Source: Callaeas wilsoni (Eukaryota > Chordata > Aves > Passeriformes > Callaeidae). Taken from it: a stretch of DNA of 64,000 bases. How positions within the stretch are numbered: the stretch's first letter is position 1; each line of letters opens with the position of its first letter. Made by a program: the position numbers and the translations under genes. Where the stretch lies: positions 111,476-175,475 of the forward strand of contig VWPU01002874.1 in the NCBI GenBank assembly GCA_013398955.1, read 5' to 3'. This document shows positions 54,131 to 63,952 of the stretch, one piece after another. The notes beneath the pieces are model-generated. The model worked only from the letters and a program-made list of their open reading frames with translations. It did not search any database and was not told the origin of the DNA.

Positions 54131-55152
54131 GATACCATAGAATGGTTTGGGTTGGAAATGATTGTGAAGATCAGTTTGTTACAACCCTGCTGCCATGGGC
54201 AGGGACACCTTCCACTAGACCAGGTTGCTCAGAACCTCATCCAAACTGGCCTGGAACACCTCCAGGGATGGGGTCACCACAGCTTCTCCAGGCAACCTGT
54301 TCCAGTGCCTCACTATACAGACAGCAAACAATTTCTTCATATCTAACCAAAACCTGGTTTTTTTCAGTCTGAAGCCATTCCCCTGTGTCCTATCACTGCT
54401 TGCCCTAGTAAAAAGTCCCTCTCTGGCTCTCTTGTAGCCCCTGTTAGGTACTAAAAGGCTGCTGTAAAGTCTCCCTGGACCCTTTCTGGTCTCCAGACTG
54501 AACAACCTCAAGTCTCTCAGCATGTCCTCATAGAAGAGGTGCTCCAGCCCTGTGATCATCTTTGTAGCCCTTCTCTGGACTTGGTCCAAGCGGTCCATGT
54601 TCTCCTGAGCAGGATGCAGTACTTCGGATGGGTGTGTCACAATGTGGAGTCTCAACAGAGCAGAGTAGAAGGGAAGAACCACCTCCCCTGACCTGATGAC
54701 CACACTTCTTTTGATGCAGCCCAGGATATGGCTGGCTTTCTGGGCTGCACTGGGCTTCTTGTAAACCAGCACCTTCAAGTTGTTCCCCTCAGGGTCACTG
54801 TCAATCCATTTTCTACCCAGCCTGTACTTGTGCTTGGAATTGCCCTGATCCAGGTGCAGTGCCTTGCACTTGGCCTTGTTAAAATGTCATGAGGTTTGCA
54901 CAGTCCCACCTCTCAAGCCTGTCAAGGTTCCTCTGGATGGCATTCCATCCCTCCATCATGTTGACCACACCACGTAGCTCAGTGTTGTCAGCAACCTTGC
55001 TGAAGGTGCACTCAATCCCACTGTGATGACGCCAACAGCACTAATTCCAAAACCACTAGGAATGCCATTTGTCACTGGTCTCCATTTGGACATTGAACCA
55101 TTGACACAGCTCCTTCAGTTGACCATCCAGCCGATTTCTTATCCACTGGTAT
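54131..55152 (-). mobile_element. CR1 LINE, 5'-truncated, inactive
   Basis: About 1 kb of a CR1 non-LTR retrotransposon on the minus strand. Its 3' end is at the left ('ccatagaatggtttgggttgg', the reverse complement of the terminal motif) and its 5' truncation is at the right, near 55,150. Read in its own sense, it begins inside the reverse-transcriptase domain, runs through the thumb and C-terminal region to the natural stop, and ends with the usual short 3' untranslated tail. The family's SGVPQGS-type motif is decayed to a form with IPSG, and the catalytic FADD box reads VADN (54,984-54,995). A stop and frame breaks separate that part from the open C-terminus. The copy therefore cannot encode a working enzyme. 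It is the largest identifiable repeat in the window. Confidence 0.93.
54215..54778 (-). pseudogene. CR1 ORF2 C-terminal remnant (187 codons)
   Basis: An open frame within the CR1 copy that ends at the element's natural stop. It contains hallmarks of the CR1 reverse-transcriptase tail: ILGCIKRS near residues 18-25, VQRRATKMI about residues 67-75, RLFSLETRK about 91-99, GLFTRASSDRTQGNGF about 120-135, and RHWNRLP about 156-162, finishing with SLEVF...LSNLV. There is no endonuclease and no catalytic Asp pair, because these lie upstream in the truncated or frame-broken part. A segment that usually carries an aromatic 'LEYC...W' motif is diverged here. The start at 54,778 is only the first Met in an open stretch, not a real start. 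It is a decayed transposon gene, not a host gene. Confidence 0.9.
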
Positions 55153-55723
55153 ACCTATTTTGAAGTACCTACCAGGATATTGATTTACTATTTAAATTTA
55201 AATATTAAGAGGAACTGAGAACATTGGAGAGACTTGGGTTTTTCTATATTCATAGGACTAGTGAGATAAATCTATATGATTATCATTTTTGACAAGGTCG
55301 TGTTTTAGGAATGGCACTCTCCAATTTCATATTCCCACGAGAAAGAAAACCACAAGCCACCCCCCTCCCTCCATTGGGAGACAAAAGGCAGAGATTATGT
55401 GTTGAGATAGGAACAATTTAATGGAAACAGCCATGAGATACGAAAATGAACAGTAACAGCAACGATATGAATAACAAAAGTGTACAAAGAGAGGGTGATT
55501 TCCATGCACACATGCTCACCAGGCCTGTTACAATGAAACATAGTGGTGGACAGACCCTCCATACACCACATTTTTCCCTGACTGCAAGCCATACTCACTT
55601 CTCAGAAGTGAGAGTCCCTTATTTCTGCTCCCCAGAAATGACATGAGGTGGTATAGAATAACTACCTAGACATGCCCACACATCTCTAGGCTTTGCCTCT
55701 TCAGAGCAACAGAAGAGGCAAAA

Positions 55724-55757
55724 TGGACAAATTAACTCTGTGGACAAATTAACTCTG
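55724..55757. repeat. Perfect 17-bp tandem duplication
   Basis: 'tggacaaattaactctg' occurs twice with no spacer and no mismatch. Identity of the copies suggests a recent slippage or duplication event. Confidence 0.9.
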
Positions 55758-56538
55758 GATGAAACCAAGACAGACAACTACCCAAATAACTTGTTTATAT
55801 AGAACCACTTTTCAGATTTTGTAAGACTTAAGCTTTCTATCCATTGATCATCTCTAACCCTACAGATTAGGTTGTCTGTGGTACATTACACAGGTCTGAA
55901 CGATCCTTAGCTGGAATTGCTGATCCACTATAAGCTATCTTTGTTACTTATGTTAAGAAAAGACTTGTTCCTACTTGGAAGAAGTAGATATTCTCCATAT
56001 GGTTAGACCACACACAGTGATGCAATCTTTGTTAAAGCCTTTCCACAAAATGATAAATAAAAATAATTAAAATGAAATAGCCATTCCTCTTTTTTGTGCT
56101 CTGTTTTTAATTTGTCTTTTCCTCTTTTTATCAATTAAAAAGTCATGGTTAATAAGCACAATTATTTTCTTTGCCTTTAATCATTGTGTCCCCTTGGTGT
56201 TGGTGAGGGAGCCCATGTGACTGTGAGAGTAGTACTGGAGTCCCTGAAGCAGCATTAAGAGAAACAATTACTAAATGTTGGCCTCTCATTTTTATTTCTC
56301 CAGATTATAAATTGCAGAGGGTAGTTTTGTTTGCTTCTTTGTTTGAATAAAATTATTTGCTCCTCAGCAAACTGGAACATGTTTTTTTCAACCCACAAAG
56401 TATTTGGCATTCTTTTCCAAACTAGAATGTTTACTTTACTGTCCACAGATCCTCATTCCTCCATTGCCATCTCCTTCTGTTTCCCTGACCACGTTTTGTC
56501 TAGTCTCATGTTTTCCGCCATTGACTGTTGTACTTCAG

Positions 56539-56576
56539 TTTTTCCTTTTGCAGTCAGCTTTTCCTTTTGCAGTCAG
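56539..56576. repeat. 19-bp tandem duplication
   Basis: 'cttttccttttgcagtcag' occurs twice back to back; the first copy differs only at its first base. Each unit contains a polypyrimidine tract followed by CAG, the shape of a splice acceptor, but no open exon of note follows. Confidence 0.9.
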
Positions 56577-59500
56577 ACATCAGGGTATTAATGCCTGTGC
56601 TGTCTCATGTTACTAATATTTTCGTTTTCACTCATACCTGTTTCAGTATTTTCTTTTGAGCTTCCCTTTTAAACAGGAATAGGTAGAAAAAGAAGTTCCC
56701 TGTATTCCATCCTGACACATTACGACTCCCTGCTGCTAAGAATAGAAGTTAGAAGGAAGCCCTCCTACCTTTGCAATAAATCATACACTTTTGGTCTGAT
56801 GGAATGGCCCACGAGCATTCCAGCCAGCAACTAGAACAGAGTAATATTCAGGTCAGATGAAATTTTGAGGGAATTTTGCTTCCAACTCAAAACAAACAGC
56901 AGTCACTGCCTCTAGAAACCCTCAAGAACACACAGCCAAAATTTTAGTTCTTACAACTTTGTCAAATTTGGAACAACATTTTACAGTAACAACAATAGAT
57001 ACATGGTGACATCAGAATGGTTCTTACATTCAATTGAAAACCTGGATATATTAGAGATAGTATCATTTCAATGGGTATCACTTGGCATTACTAGGTAGAG
57101 CCAAGTCTGTTGCAATAAAATTAGACAAACTCTTTAAAAGAAACATAGAAATTTTAATATAAAATTTTTAAAAATTATAGGCCTTAGGAAAAGATGGAGA
57201 AGAAAAGCACTCTCTAGTGGAGAATGCCAGGAAATCTTAGAGACTTAGAAATCGAAGATGTTCTGAAATTTTGTGTTCTCTTACCTAAAAAAGAGATTGT
57301 GTTTTATTTCTGAATCATAACCTTTCAACTCTCAACAAAACTGTGTGCAGTTGGGTATCTAGGCTTCCTAGGAAATTTTCATACAGTCCTCATAATCCAT
57401 TAAAATACTTCCAAACCTGTAGACTGAAACTTGAATAATGTTTTGCTATAATTAATTAATTTTTTTAAATGTGCACACTAGATTTTTATCTCTTTGATGA
57501 TTCCTTTATTACTCTCCTTAAAAGTACATTTAACTGTAAACATTATTTAAACATTATATTATACATATTTTATATGTATTATTGAAGTGAGATATTAATT
57601 TATTACAGGCTGCTGCTTTCTGGTTTATACTTATAAAAAAAGCAGGAACTGCCTCCTCCATCCCCCTCCCCGCAGAACCCCAAATAAACAAATCACCACC
57701 CAAGAAACAGTATTTTTAATAAGAAAATACGTGACTTCATTAAAGATTTAGGAGTATGCTGCAAGTTCATAAACCCATACAGTTTAGCTTATACCAATTC
57801 ACTGATGTGAGACTGGTCTTTCTTCCAGAATCATATTAAGCAACACAGCTAGCATCTTCCTGATATTATTCATTTACCCATCTTCTGTCCCAGAGGGAAA
57901 TTGTTTGAAGGAGATTTTAGAACAAATATTATGTGCATTATTCTGTGGGCTTATCATGGATAAGGGAAGGTTGAAGAAATATGCCTTAGACTTGAAATGA
58001 AAGTAAATTATCTTTTGCTATGGCTCTTAACCCCTGTGGAATTTCATTCCATGATTTTGACTGGCCACTGAAAAAGACCGTTTTAAGGGCACCCATGAAC
58101 TTCAGGGGGTTGTCTGTGTGTAACTAACCATGTGAGGAGAAAGGTGAAGATCTGATACTTTCAAACAACTATGAACCTTTTAAAAACATACCTAGAGATA
58201 GACAGAATTTATCCAGAAATTTAATCAGGCCCAACTTGAGATGTCTTGGGGTTACCATGTACCTTCTCCCTTAGCAAAGGCATGTATAACTTCACTGGAC
58301 ATGAAGAGATAACAGAGTCCTACCAATTATCTAAACTTTCCGGCTAGAGCAATTACTTTGATCTTTACAATTACGGTATGTCATGTGCCTAATAAAAAAT
58401 TAATCAAATGATACCCTAAAGAAAAATAATTAATGAAAAAAATTCTTCTACCCGCTGAATCTCTGAACAGCGTTAGGCTGAATATTAATTATACAAGATG
58501 TTTACTCGTTATTTGCTGAGGACAGCTGCTATGACTCCTGTCCCTTAATGCTCCATAAATGTCAATTAGACACTGACAGATGACAGTCTCCTGTTCATGT
58601 TCTTGTCATCCAGTTGAAGGTGCTGCAGTTTCTGATGCACTGAAACTTCTCCTGTTGCAAATATATTCCAGGAACAATGTGTGTAAAGCCAATGGGAAAG
58701 CATATTGGGCAAATAAAAAATCAGTAAAAACTTTTTGATTTAACTGAATGTTAAATCAATCTGAGAGAGACGACTAGCAGTTTGGTTGTGAGCTAAGACA
58801 AGAAAGAAAACTTTGCACAAAATTGCACATTCAGTTAATAAGATTTTGACTGACTTCTCTTTAATTTCCTATTTCAAGGAATGCTACTTTTCTTGACATA
58901 CAACATCAAAGTAAATCATTTGAGGCTAATATTGCAAATAGTCAAATGCCCAGATTCCCTCATCTTATCTGAACCTGACTGTAACCTAAAGCTGACATTC
59001 ATGGGTTCGATCAGAGTTGCCCAAGTTTTGATTAATCTATCTTTAAAAAAATTTAGTTACTTCTGTGTTAAGTTTACATTTAGCATATAAATAGTACTGT
59101 GCAATTAACTTTAGTTACTGCATCATTTAGATGTACTGTGTAGTTATTAGAAACCAAGGGTAACTTGCCTTCCATATTTAAATGCATATTAGTGTACACA
59201 TAAGCATATTTGTGGGTATTTTGCCAGTATTTCATGAGAAAGGCATATCACATCAAATTACTTTGACATAAAAAAACTGGCTGTACAAATAAGTGTATTT
59301 CAAGAGAGATATTCCTAGCCTTGTCTAAAGGTCTTTTAAGGATAATCTTTTTCTGGCTGTGCTGTAATTTAAAGCACCTGACTTTATAAATCTTGATGCC
59401 CCATGCATAATATTGGAGGATGATAACTTTACTACCCTATGGTATGAATAGCATAAAAGAGAGAAGAACCTGAAATCTGAGAAAATGATGACATAGTACC

Positions 59501-59756
59501 TGGCCTCTTCCACATACTTGCTTTGAATGGACCTGAACAGAGAGCCATGGCTAAATCCATTTACAAGTAGTCATGTATTTGTGTCTTGGGATGATTCTAT
59601 GACAATAGTGTATTCCCCATCGCCTGCCTGATTTCTGTAGAATGCAATTTCTACCTTTAAACTGCAAAGGGAGAGAGAAGCTGGGAGAACTCTTCAAAGT
59701 GGCTTGCTTGACCTTGTAGTTAGACGTTTACATACTTTTTCTTCTCTGGCCTGACA

Positions 59757-60305
59757 GTGCTCCTGCCAGCTAGGAGGGGAAAGGAGGGAGTCTTCTCTGC
59801 AGCTCTTTGGCTTTCAGCCAAAATGGACTGTGATCGGCTTCAGTGGCTTCCATTCCTTTTTGGACTGTTTTCAGCTTGCTGCTTCGTCCAAGACCAGCTT
59901 ATCATCTCTGGGACACTCGGCAGAACTCTGCAGAGGGGCTCACCGAACCCTGCCTGGCCTGGTGTAGGACTGCAGGAGCAGCTAAGTTTTACAGACAGAA
60001 GGCACTACATAAAATCCACCACCCTCTTTAAGGGACGTGTGAGGGTTCAATATCCTTTTCTGCCCCGTGCCTGTGGGGCACTCTGTCTCTTAAATAAACA
60101 GTTGTTTTCACTTTCATTCAGGAAATCATTTCCCGAAACGATGGGGGGAGGGGCCGCAGGGACCTGCTTGCCTGGCAGGCAGAAGAGAGAGAGAGAGATG
60201 CCCTTTTTAGGTTGTTTCCTCCTGGATTTATGTCCAAAGTGGCACAATTTGTTAGATACTCAGTACTGGTTAGGACTACACCAGCCCCTTACAGGTCTCA
60301 TTTAG
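59757..60305 (+). CDS. Unrecognised open frame, 182 codons, weak
   Basis: This is the longest open frame outside the CpG island, the CR1 and the candidate LTR. An internal Met at 59,823 starts a segment (MDCDRLQWLPFLFGLFSACCFVQ) with a hydrophobic core and a small-residue/Cys stretch, which resembles a secretion signal. Downstream residues show no domain I recognise, and the middle is basic and proline-rich with no cysteine pattern. The local sequence is somewhat GC-richer than its surroundings, which lengthens frames by chance, and about one frame of this length is expected in 64 kb. No polyadenylation signal, splice structure or CpG promoter clearly belongs to it. I list it as a candidate only. 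Confidence 0.12.
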   Translation: MLLPARRGKEGVFSAALWLSAKMDCDRLQWLPFLFGLFSACCFVQDQLIISGTLGRTLQRGSPNPAWPGVGLQEQLSFTDRRHYIKSTTLFKGRVRVQYPFLPRACGALCLLNKQLFSLSFRKSFPETMGGGAAGTCLPGRQKREREMPFLGCFLLDLCPKWHNLLDTQYWLGLHQPLTGLI

Positions 60306-63300
60306 GACTTAGCTGCTCATGCTGCAGATTAACAGTTGTCTGCCTTGTGTCTTTAACAGGCAGCATTTGGTCAGGTATGCCTGAATCCACACGATTCTTT
60401 TCCAACAGCCCCATCAAACAGGAGTGAATTGTTTCCATCTGAGCTATAGTCAACATCTTTAGTAAAATTTAAAAAAAGTTATATAAAAATACATGTGGTG
60501 TTGCAAAATTCTGAATAATGGTCTTGAAGTTTCAGATCTACACAAACAGTCACAAATTAGTAGCTCAGAGACTAAAATACCTTTGCATCCTCTCTCTTCC
60601 CCCCTCCCCCTTGCTATCAAAGTTTTTGTACTCTCAGCTGTGTCAGTGTCAGTTTTTCATGTCTATATTAGAGATTATGCCAAAAATATGCTGGAGGGTC
60701 TCAGACCACTTTAGAAGGCTGTAATCCTATATTGACAATACTCATTAGGGAATATGATACATTTGCATCAGTGCAATTATGACTTTGCTCACTGGCAATC
60801 TCCCAGGACACATTTCCTGTAGCAGTTACCTTTCTGGACTGTGTAAGAAGAAGCCCTCTTCCCATCCTGGCAACATCATTTAGCGTGAGACCTAATTGTA
60901 GGTGCCATGAGCTTTCCTCTGCTGAGATTGCTGTATATTCACACATGCACTCACCAAAAAGTGGTTACTCTTCTTTCTGATTTGCATTGATGTCTCCAAA
61001 GAATCCTTTGATCTACGCATATAACCTCCTCTTCACCCCTCCTCCTCCTTCTCCAACCTGTTTTCATTTATTAAAAAACACTGCTTCAGTTTTTTTGCTG
61101 AAGTTTGTCAAGGGACAAGAGATATGAGGATCCTTATTATTCATGTTAGACAAATGTGTGATTCTCTCTCCTTCAGATATATTCCCTGCTTGATAATCTG
61201 CATATTGCTGCTTCTTAAACTAAAGATCAGTTTTGAATTTGGCTTTCATTGTTTTAGCTTCCTCTTAAAGCAATTTGTCAATGAAAGCCTAGTGCAAAAT
61301 GATTCCCAGACAATGAAGATGGTCCAGTCAATGGATAGGAGGAAAATAGCAAGAACTCTAACACTTAGACCAGTCTCTTGTAATTGTAACCAACATCAAG
61401 TGTGACTTCTCAGCAGCATGTTCAATACGTCTTATCAGAAGAGATGAAGGTACTATGGAAAAAATACTGGAAAGAATTAGCAATATGCCACACCATTTAC
61501 CTCACTTAGAATTATTGGTAATATTCAGCATTCACGTGAACATTTAATTCAGCTCTACACTTAATATACTTTGTTGAACTAAGTCACGCACTAATGGTCT
61601 CCACTCTGTTAATATAGTGTTCTACATGTGGAAATAAATTTAAAAATCAGTGAAGCTAGAGAATTCAGACTGATGCAACATGTTTTAGCTTACATTCTGT
61701 GTAACAACTTCCCACTCCACAGTAATGCTTCCATTTAGCATTGACAAGACTGTCTTTTAAAAAGGATGCATTGATACAAAATTCAGCAAATTATTTAGTC
61801 TAGTCTTAGCTTCCCATTGAATTCAGCTTATGCATGAGTTGGAAGCTTAAATGTTTTCTTGGATGTGAGCTCAAAAGAGTATCTTAAGACATTTCCCCCG
61901 TGGAAAATAATTTCCTTAACGGGGTAGTGGTGAGTCATCTGGTCTTTGTGCCTTAGGGCTCTGCAAGTGAGGTGAGTAGATACTGCTACAGCACTCAATC
62001 ATATGAAACCACAGCTGCCTCATCTGTAACCACACGGGGACAAATCAATACCATTAGCTTCAGTGAAGTTATCCTGTTGACATATTTGACCCTAAATCCT
62101 TACATAGAACACACAAGGGTGAGGACTTGTGGACAAAAAATTACGAAACATCAGAGGACTGAAAGTAAAATTTTCTTTAATCTCTCCCTAGGAGTCGGCT
62201 AAATTGTAATTGGTATTGTACAACTCACTGAGGGAAGTAAATAGAGTCCTCTACTTGTTTTTGCTATATGTGTACCTCTGAGGCCTGGGCATGTAGGAAC
62301 TGAAGTTGTAGGGGCACAAGTGGGGTGCACCATACAGATAAGACTTATTTCTTTCACTTCTTTTAGCTTTCACGTCTACTAGTCAGGACTAATAGGATTA
62401 AACTGGAACAGGATGTGCTGTAATTTGTATACATCCACAGCAAATTATCATCACAGTAGAGGAAGCAGCAGAAATCTCATGGCTTAGCAGGGCATCTGAG
62501 GCACAATACTTACAAAAGATATGACTGAAATGACAGGGCTAAAATACCACTCCTTGTTCAAAAATCCCCTTGATCATATTAATTCCCCGCTTCCGGCAGA
62601 GCTCAAGACTGAGTGCTGTCTTCCAACCCAAGCCTTTTCTCACTTATATTGCTGTCAAGCGAACGACCTGACTGCCTATACGTGTGTGAACAGCCGTGTG
62701 GGGGCTGGCAAAGGAAGCTCGTTTGCATATGTACAGTCACACATGCAGTTGCATCTAGATATCAGGGCCTGCGCAGTCTTTCCCATCTCTGTATGAAGGA
62801 AATTTCTGCACAAAGGCTCATTTAAAGCCACTTAGAAGCAAGCAAGCTCTGTTGATGTCCTTCGCTATTTTCTGCTTAAGGCACATCCCTTCAGCTGCAG
62901 ACCTGACCATGCACGTACACTGCTTGCCATATCCAGCAATAGGCTCCTGTAGATGGATCACTTGCTGGGTGACACATCATGAGCCACCGGCTCTCATGTT
63001 TACTCTCCAGTAAATCTTTTGATCAATTAAACTCGACTTTAAAAAGTTATCTTGTTACAGGGCTGCTTCATGTTTGGTCTCTTTGCATTGCTCTCTGATA
63101 CCCATGTAATCAAATTCCCGAAGTGTCTCCTGAGTAGGTGTTGCATCAGCCTGGTTTGAAACACTGCCTGGAGTACAGCAATTATTTCTTTATTTCTGTA
63201 TCAGCTGTGATTTTCATCATGCAGCTTTTGCAAACTGCTTATTGTACAACACGTGTTTCACAACACACTGAAGAGCAGGATTACCTGAACCTCAAGCATA

Positions 63301-63314
63301 AACCCATACATCGT
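60306..63314. other. Upstream flank of the CpG-island gene, no supported exon
   Basis: AT-rich to mixed sequence leading to the promoter, with frames no longer than 93 codons until the GC-rich island begins. I see no named repeat. This 3 kb is where proximal enhancers of the downstream gene would be expected, but no site cluster can be asserted by eye. Confidence 0.5.
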
Positions 63315-63511
63315 CGAAGTCCTCCCAGACATGCCCAAACTCCTGAGATCTCCTCATCGGGGCTGCGAGATCGGGGAGATGCAATCTCCACCGCTCTGCT
63401 GCAGCAGGAGCCCCGAATGCTGCTTCAGCTGGGAGCTGAAGGGGAAGTCACCCCCCGCCACCCATTCTCGCCTCCTCCCCGAACATGCCGCTGGAACTGG
63501 AGATCTCTCTT

Positions 63512-63516
63512 ATTGG
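63512..63516 (-). promoter_or_regulatory. Inverted CCAAT box (possible NF-Y site)
   Basis: ATTGG on the plus strand is CCAAT on the minus strand. It lies about 370 bp before the start codon at the edge of the CpG island. The short core makes it a weak prediction on its own. Confidence 0.4.
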
Positions 63517-63570
63517 ACCTTGCGGCTCCCGGCGGCTGTTGCACGACCCCATGTCCCGATGCCAGACGCC

Positions 63571-63637
63571 GCCGCATCCCGCCGCATCCCGCCGCATGCC
63601 GCCGCATCCCGCCGCATCCCGCCGCATCCCGCCGCCC
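63571..63637. repeat. Decamer tandem array, GCCGCATCCC x6
   Basis: Six contiguous 10-bp units, then a partial GCCGCCC. The third unit has one change (CCC to GCC). Each unit carries two CpGs if the junction is counted. On the minus strand the last copies give GGG runs at 63,608-63,610, 63,618-63,620, 63,628-63,630 and 63,635-63,637, separated by 7, 7 and 4 nt. This satisfies the common G-quadruplex pattern. It is a minisatellite inside a promoter and is likely to vary in copy number. Confidence 0.93.
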
Positions 63638-63712
63638 AGGCTCGCCCCTCGCCTCACCCCGCGCCAGGAGGGGAGGCAGGTGAAGGCAGCCGGCCGCCCG
63701 CGCGCCCGCGCG

Positions 63713-63732
63713 GCGCTGCGCATGCGCAGCGC
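63713..63732. promoter_or_regulatory. 20-bp perfect palindrome with NRF1 site
   Basis: GCGCTGCGCATGCGCAGCGC is its own reverse complement. Its core, TGCGCATGCGCA (63,717-63,728), matches the established NRF1 consensus YGCGCAYGCGCR on both strands. NRF1 sites are typical of CpG-island promoters near the transcription start, and this one lies about 160 bp before the start codon. An additional GCATGC occurs at 63,741-63,746. Confidence 0.8.
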
Positions 63733-63754
63733 GCTCCCAGGCATGCTCACTGCC

Positions 63755-63766
63755 GGGGGCGGGGGG
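63755..63766 (+). promoter_or_regulatory. GC box (possible Sp1/KLF site)
   Basis: GGGGGCGGGGGG contains the Sp1/KLF core GGGCGGGG. It lies between the NRF1 palindrome and the presumed 5' leader, a common promoter arrangement. Confidence 0.6.
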
Positions 63767-63800
63767 AGCGGTACGCGGTGTGGCGGCGCTGCCCGGCTGC

Positions 63801-63862
63801 CCTCGGCTCCCCTCGGCTCCTCGCGGCTCCCCTCGGCTCCCCTCGGCTCCCCGCGGCTCCCC
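63801..63862. repeat. Decamer tandem array, CCTCGGCTCC x6, in presumed 5' leader
   Basis: Six 10-bp units with small changes (TCGCGGCTCC for unit three, CCGCGGCTCC for unit six), flanked on both sides by a near-copy of CCCGGCTGCCCTCGG. Four CCCC runs at 63,829, 63,839, 63,849 and 63,859 are spaced by exactly 6 nt, so the minus strand reads G4-N6-G4-N6-G4-N6-G4. That is a strong G-quadruplex pattern on the template strand, with a matching i-motif pattern on the coding strand. It ends 26 bp before the start codon and probably lies in the 5' untranslated region. Confidence 0.92.
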
Positions 63863-63888
63863 GCACCCGGCTGCCCTCGGTTCTCACC

Positions 63889-63952
63889 ATGCGGCGGCGG
63901 GCGGCCGCCTGCCTCCGGGCGCTCTGCCTCCTGCTCCACCTCCGCGCCGCAG
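63889..63952 (+). CDS. First coding exon (signal peptide) of an unidentified secreted or membrane protein
   Basis: The exon starts with ATG in a good vertebrate context (CACCATGC, A at -3). It encodes M-R-R-R-A-A-A-C-L-R-A-L-C-L-L-L-H-L-R-A-A, then the first base of a split codon. The basic head, the Leu/Cys-rich core and the small residues at the end are a classic signal peptide, so the protein should enter the secretory pathway. A canonical donor G|GTGAGC follows at 63,953, giving a phase-1 intron. Signal-peptide exons ending in phase 1 are common before extracellular modules such as immunoglobulin, EGF or CUB domains, but that is family knowledge, not seen here. No domain sequence is in the window, so I cannot name the gene. 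The CpG island, NRF1 palindrome and GC box just upstream support a real first exon. Confidence 0.75.

Larger units (their letters stand above)
55153..59756. other. Intergenic, no supported gene
   Basis: AT-rich, most extremely at about 57,420-57,605 and 58,380-58,450, where TAATTAAT and TTTAAA-type words are dense. All frames are under 90 codons. Two small tandem duplications are listed separately. No exon, RNA gene or named repeat is visible. Confidence 0.55.

Noticed and set aside
58999..59020. tRNA-like B box ('gggttcgatc')
   Set aside because: No matching A box at the right distance and no cloverleaf arms around it, so there is no tRNA or tRNA-derived SINE.
63138..63683. 181-codon plus-strand open frame entering the CpG island
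   Set aside because: The second half is encoded by the GCCGCATCCC array and GC-rich DNA. It ends before the NRF1 site and has no domain or convincing splice context.
63448..63939. 163-codon minus-strand open frame across the promoter and exon 1
   Set aside because: Its residues (Gly/Arg/Glu/Pro-rich, with a repeated Gly-Cys-Gly-Gly-Met-Arg-Arg phrase) come from the decamer arrays and high GC, which remove stops. It has no recognised domain.
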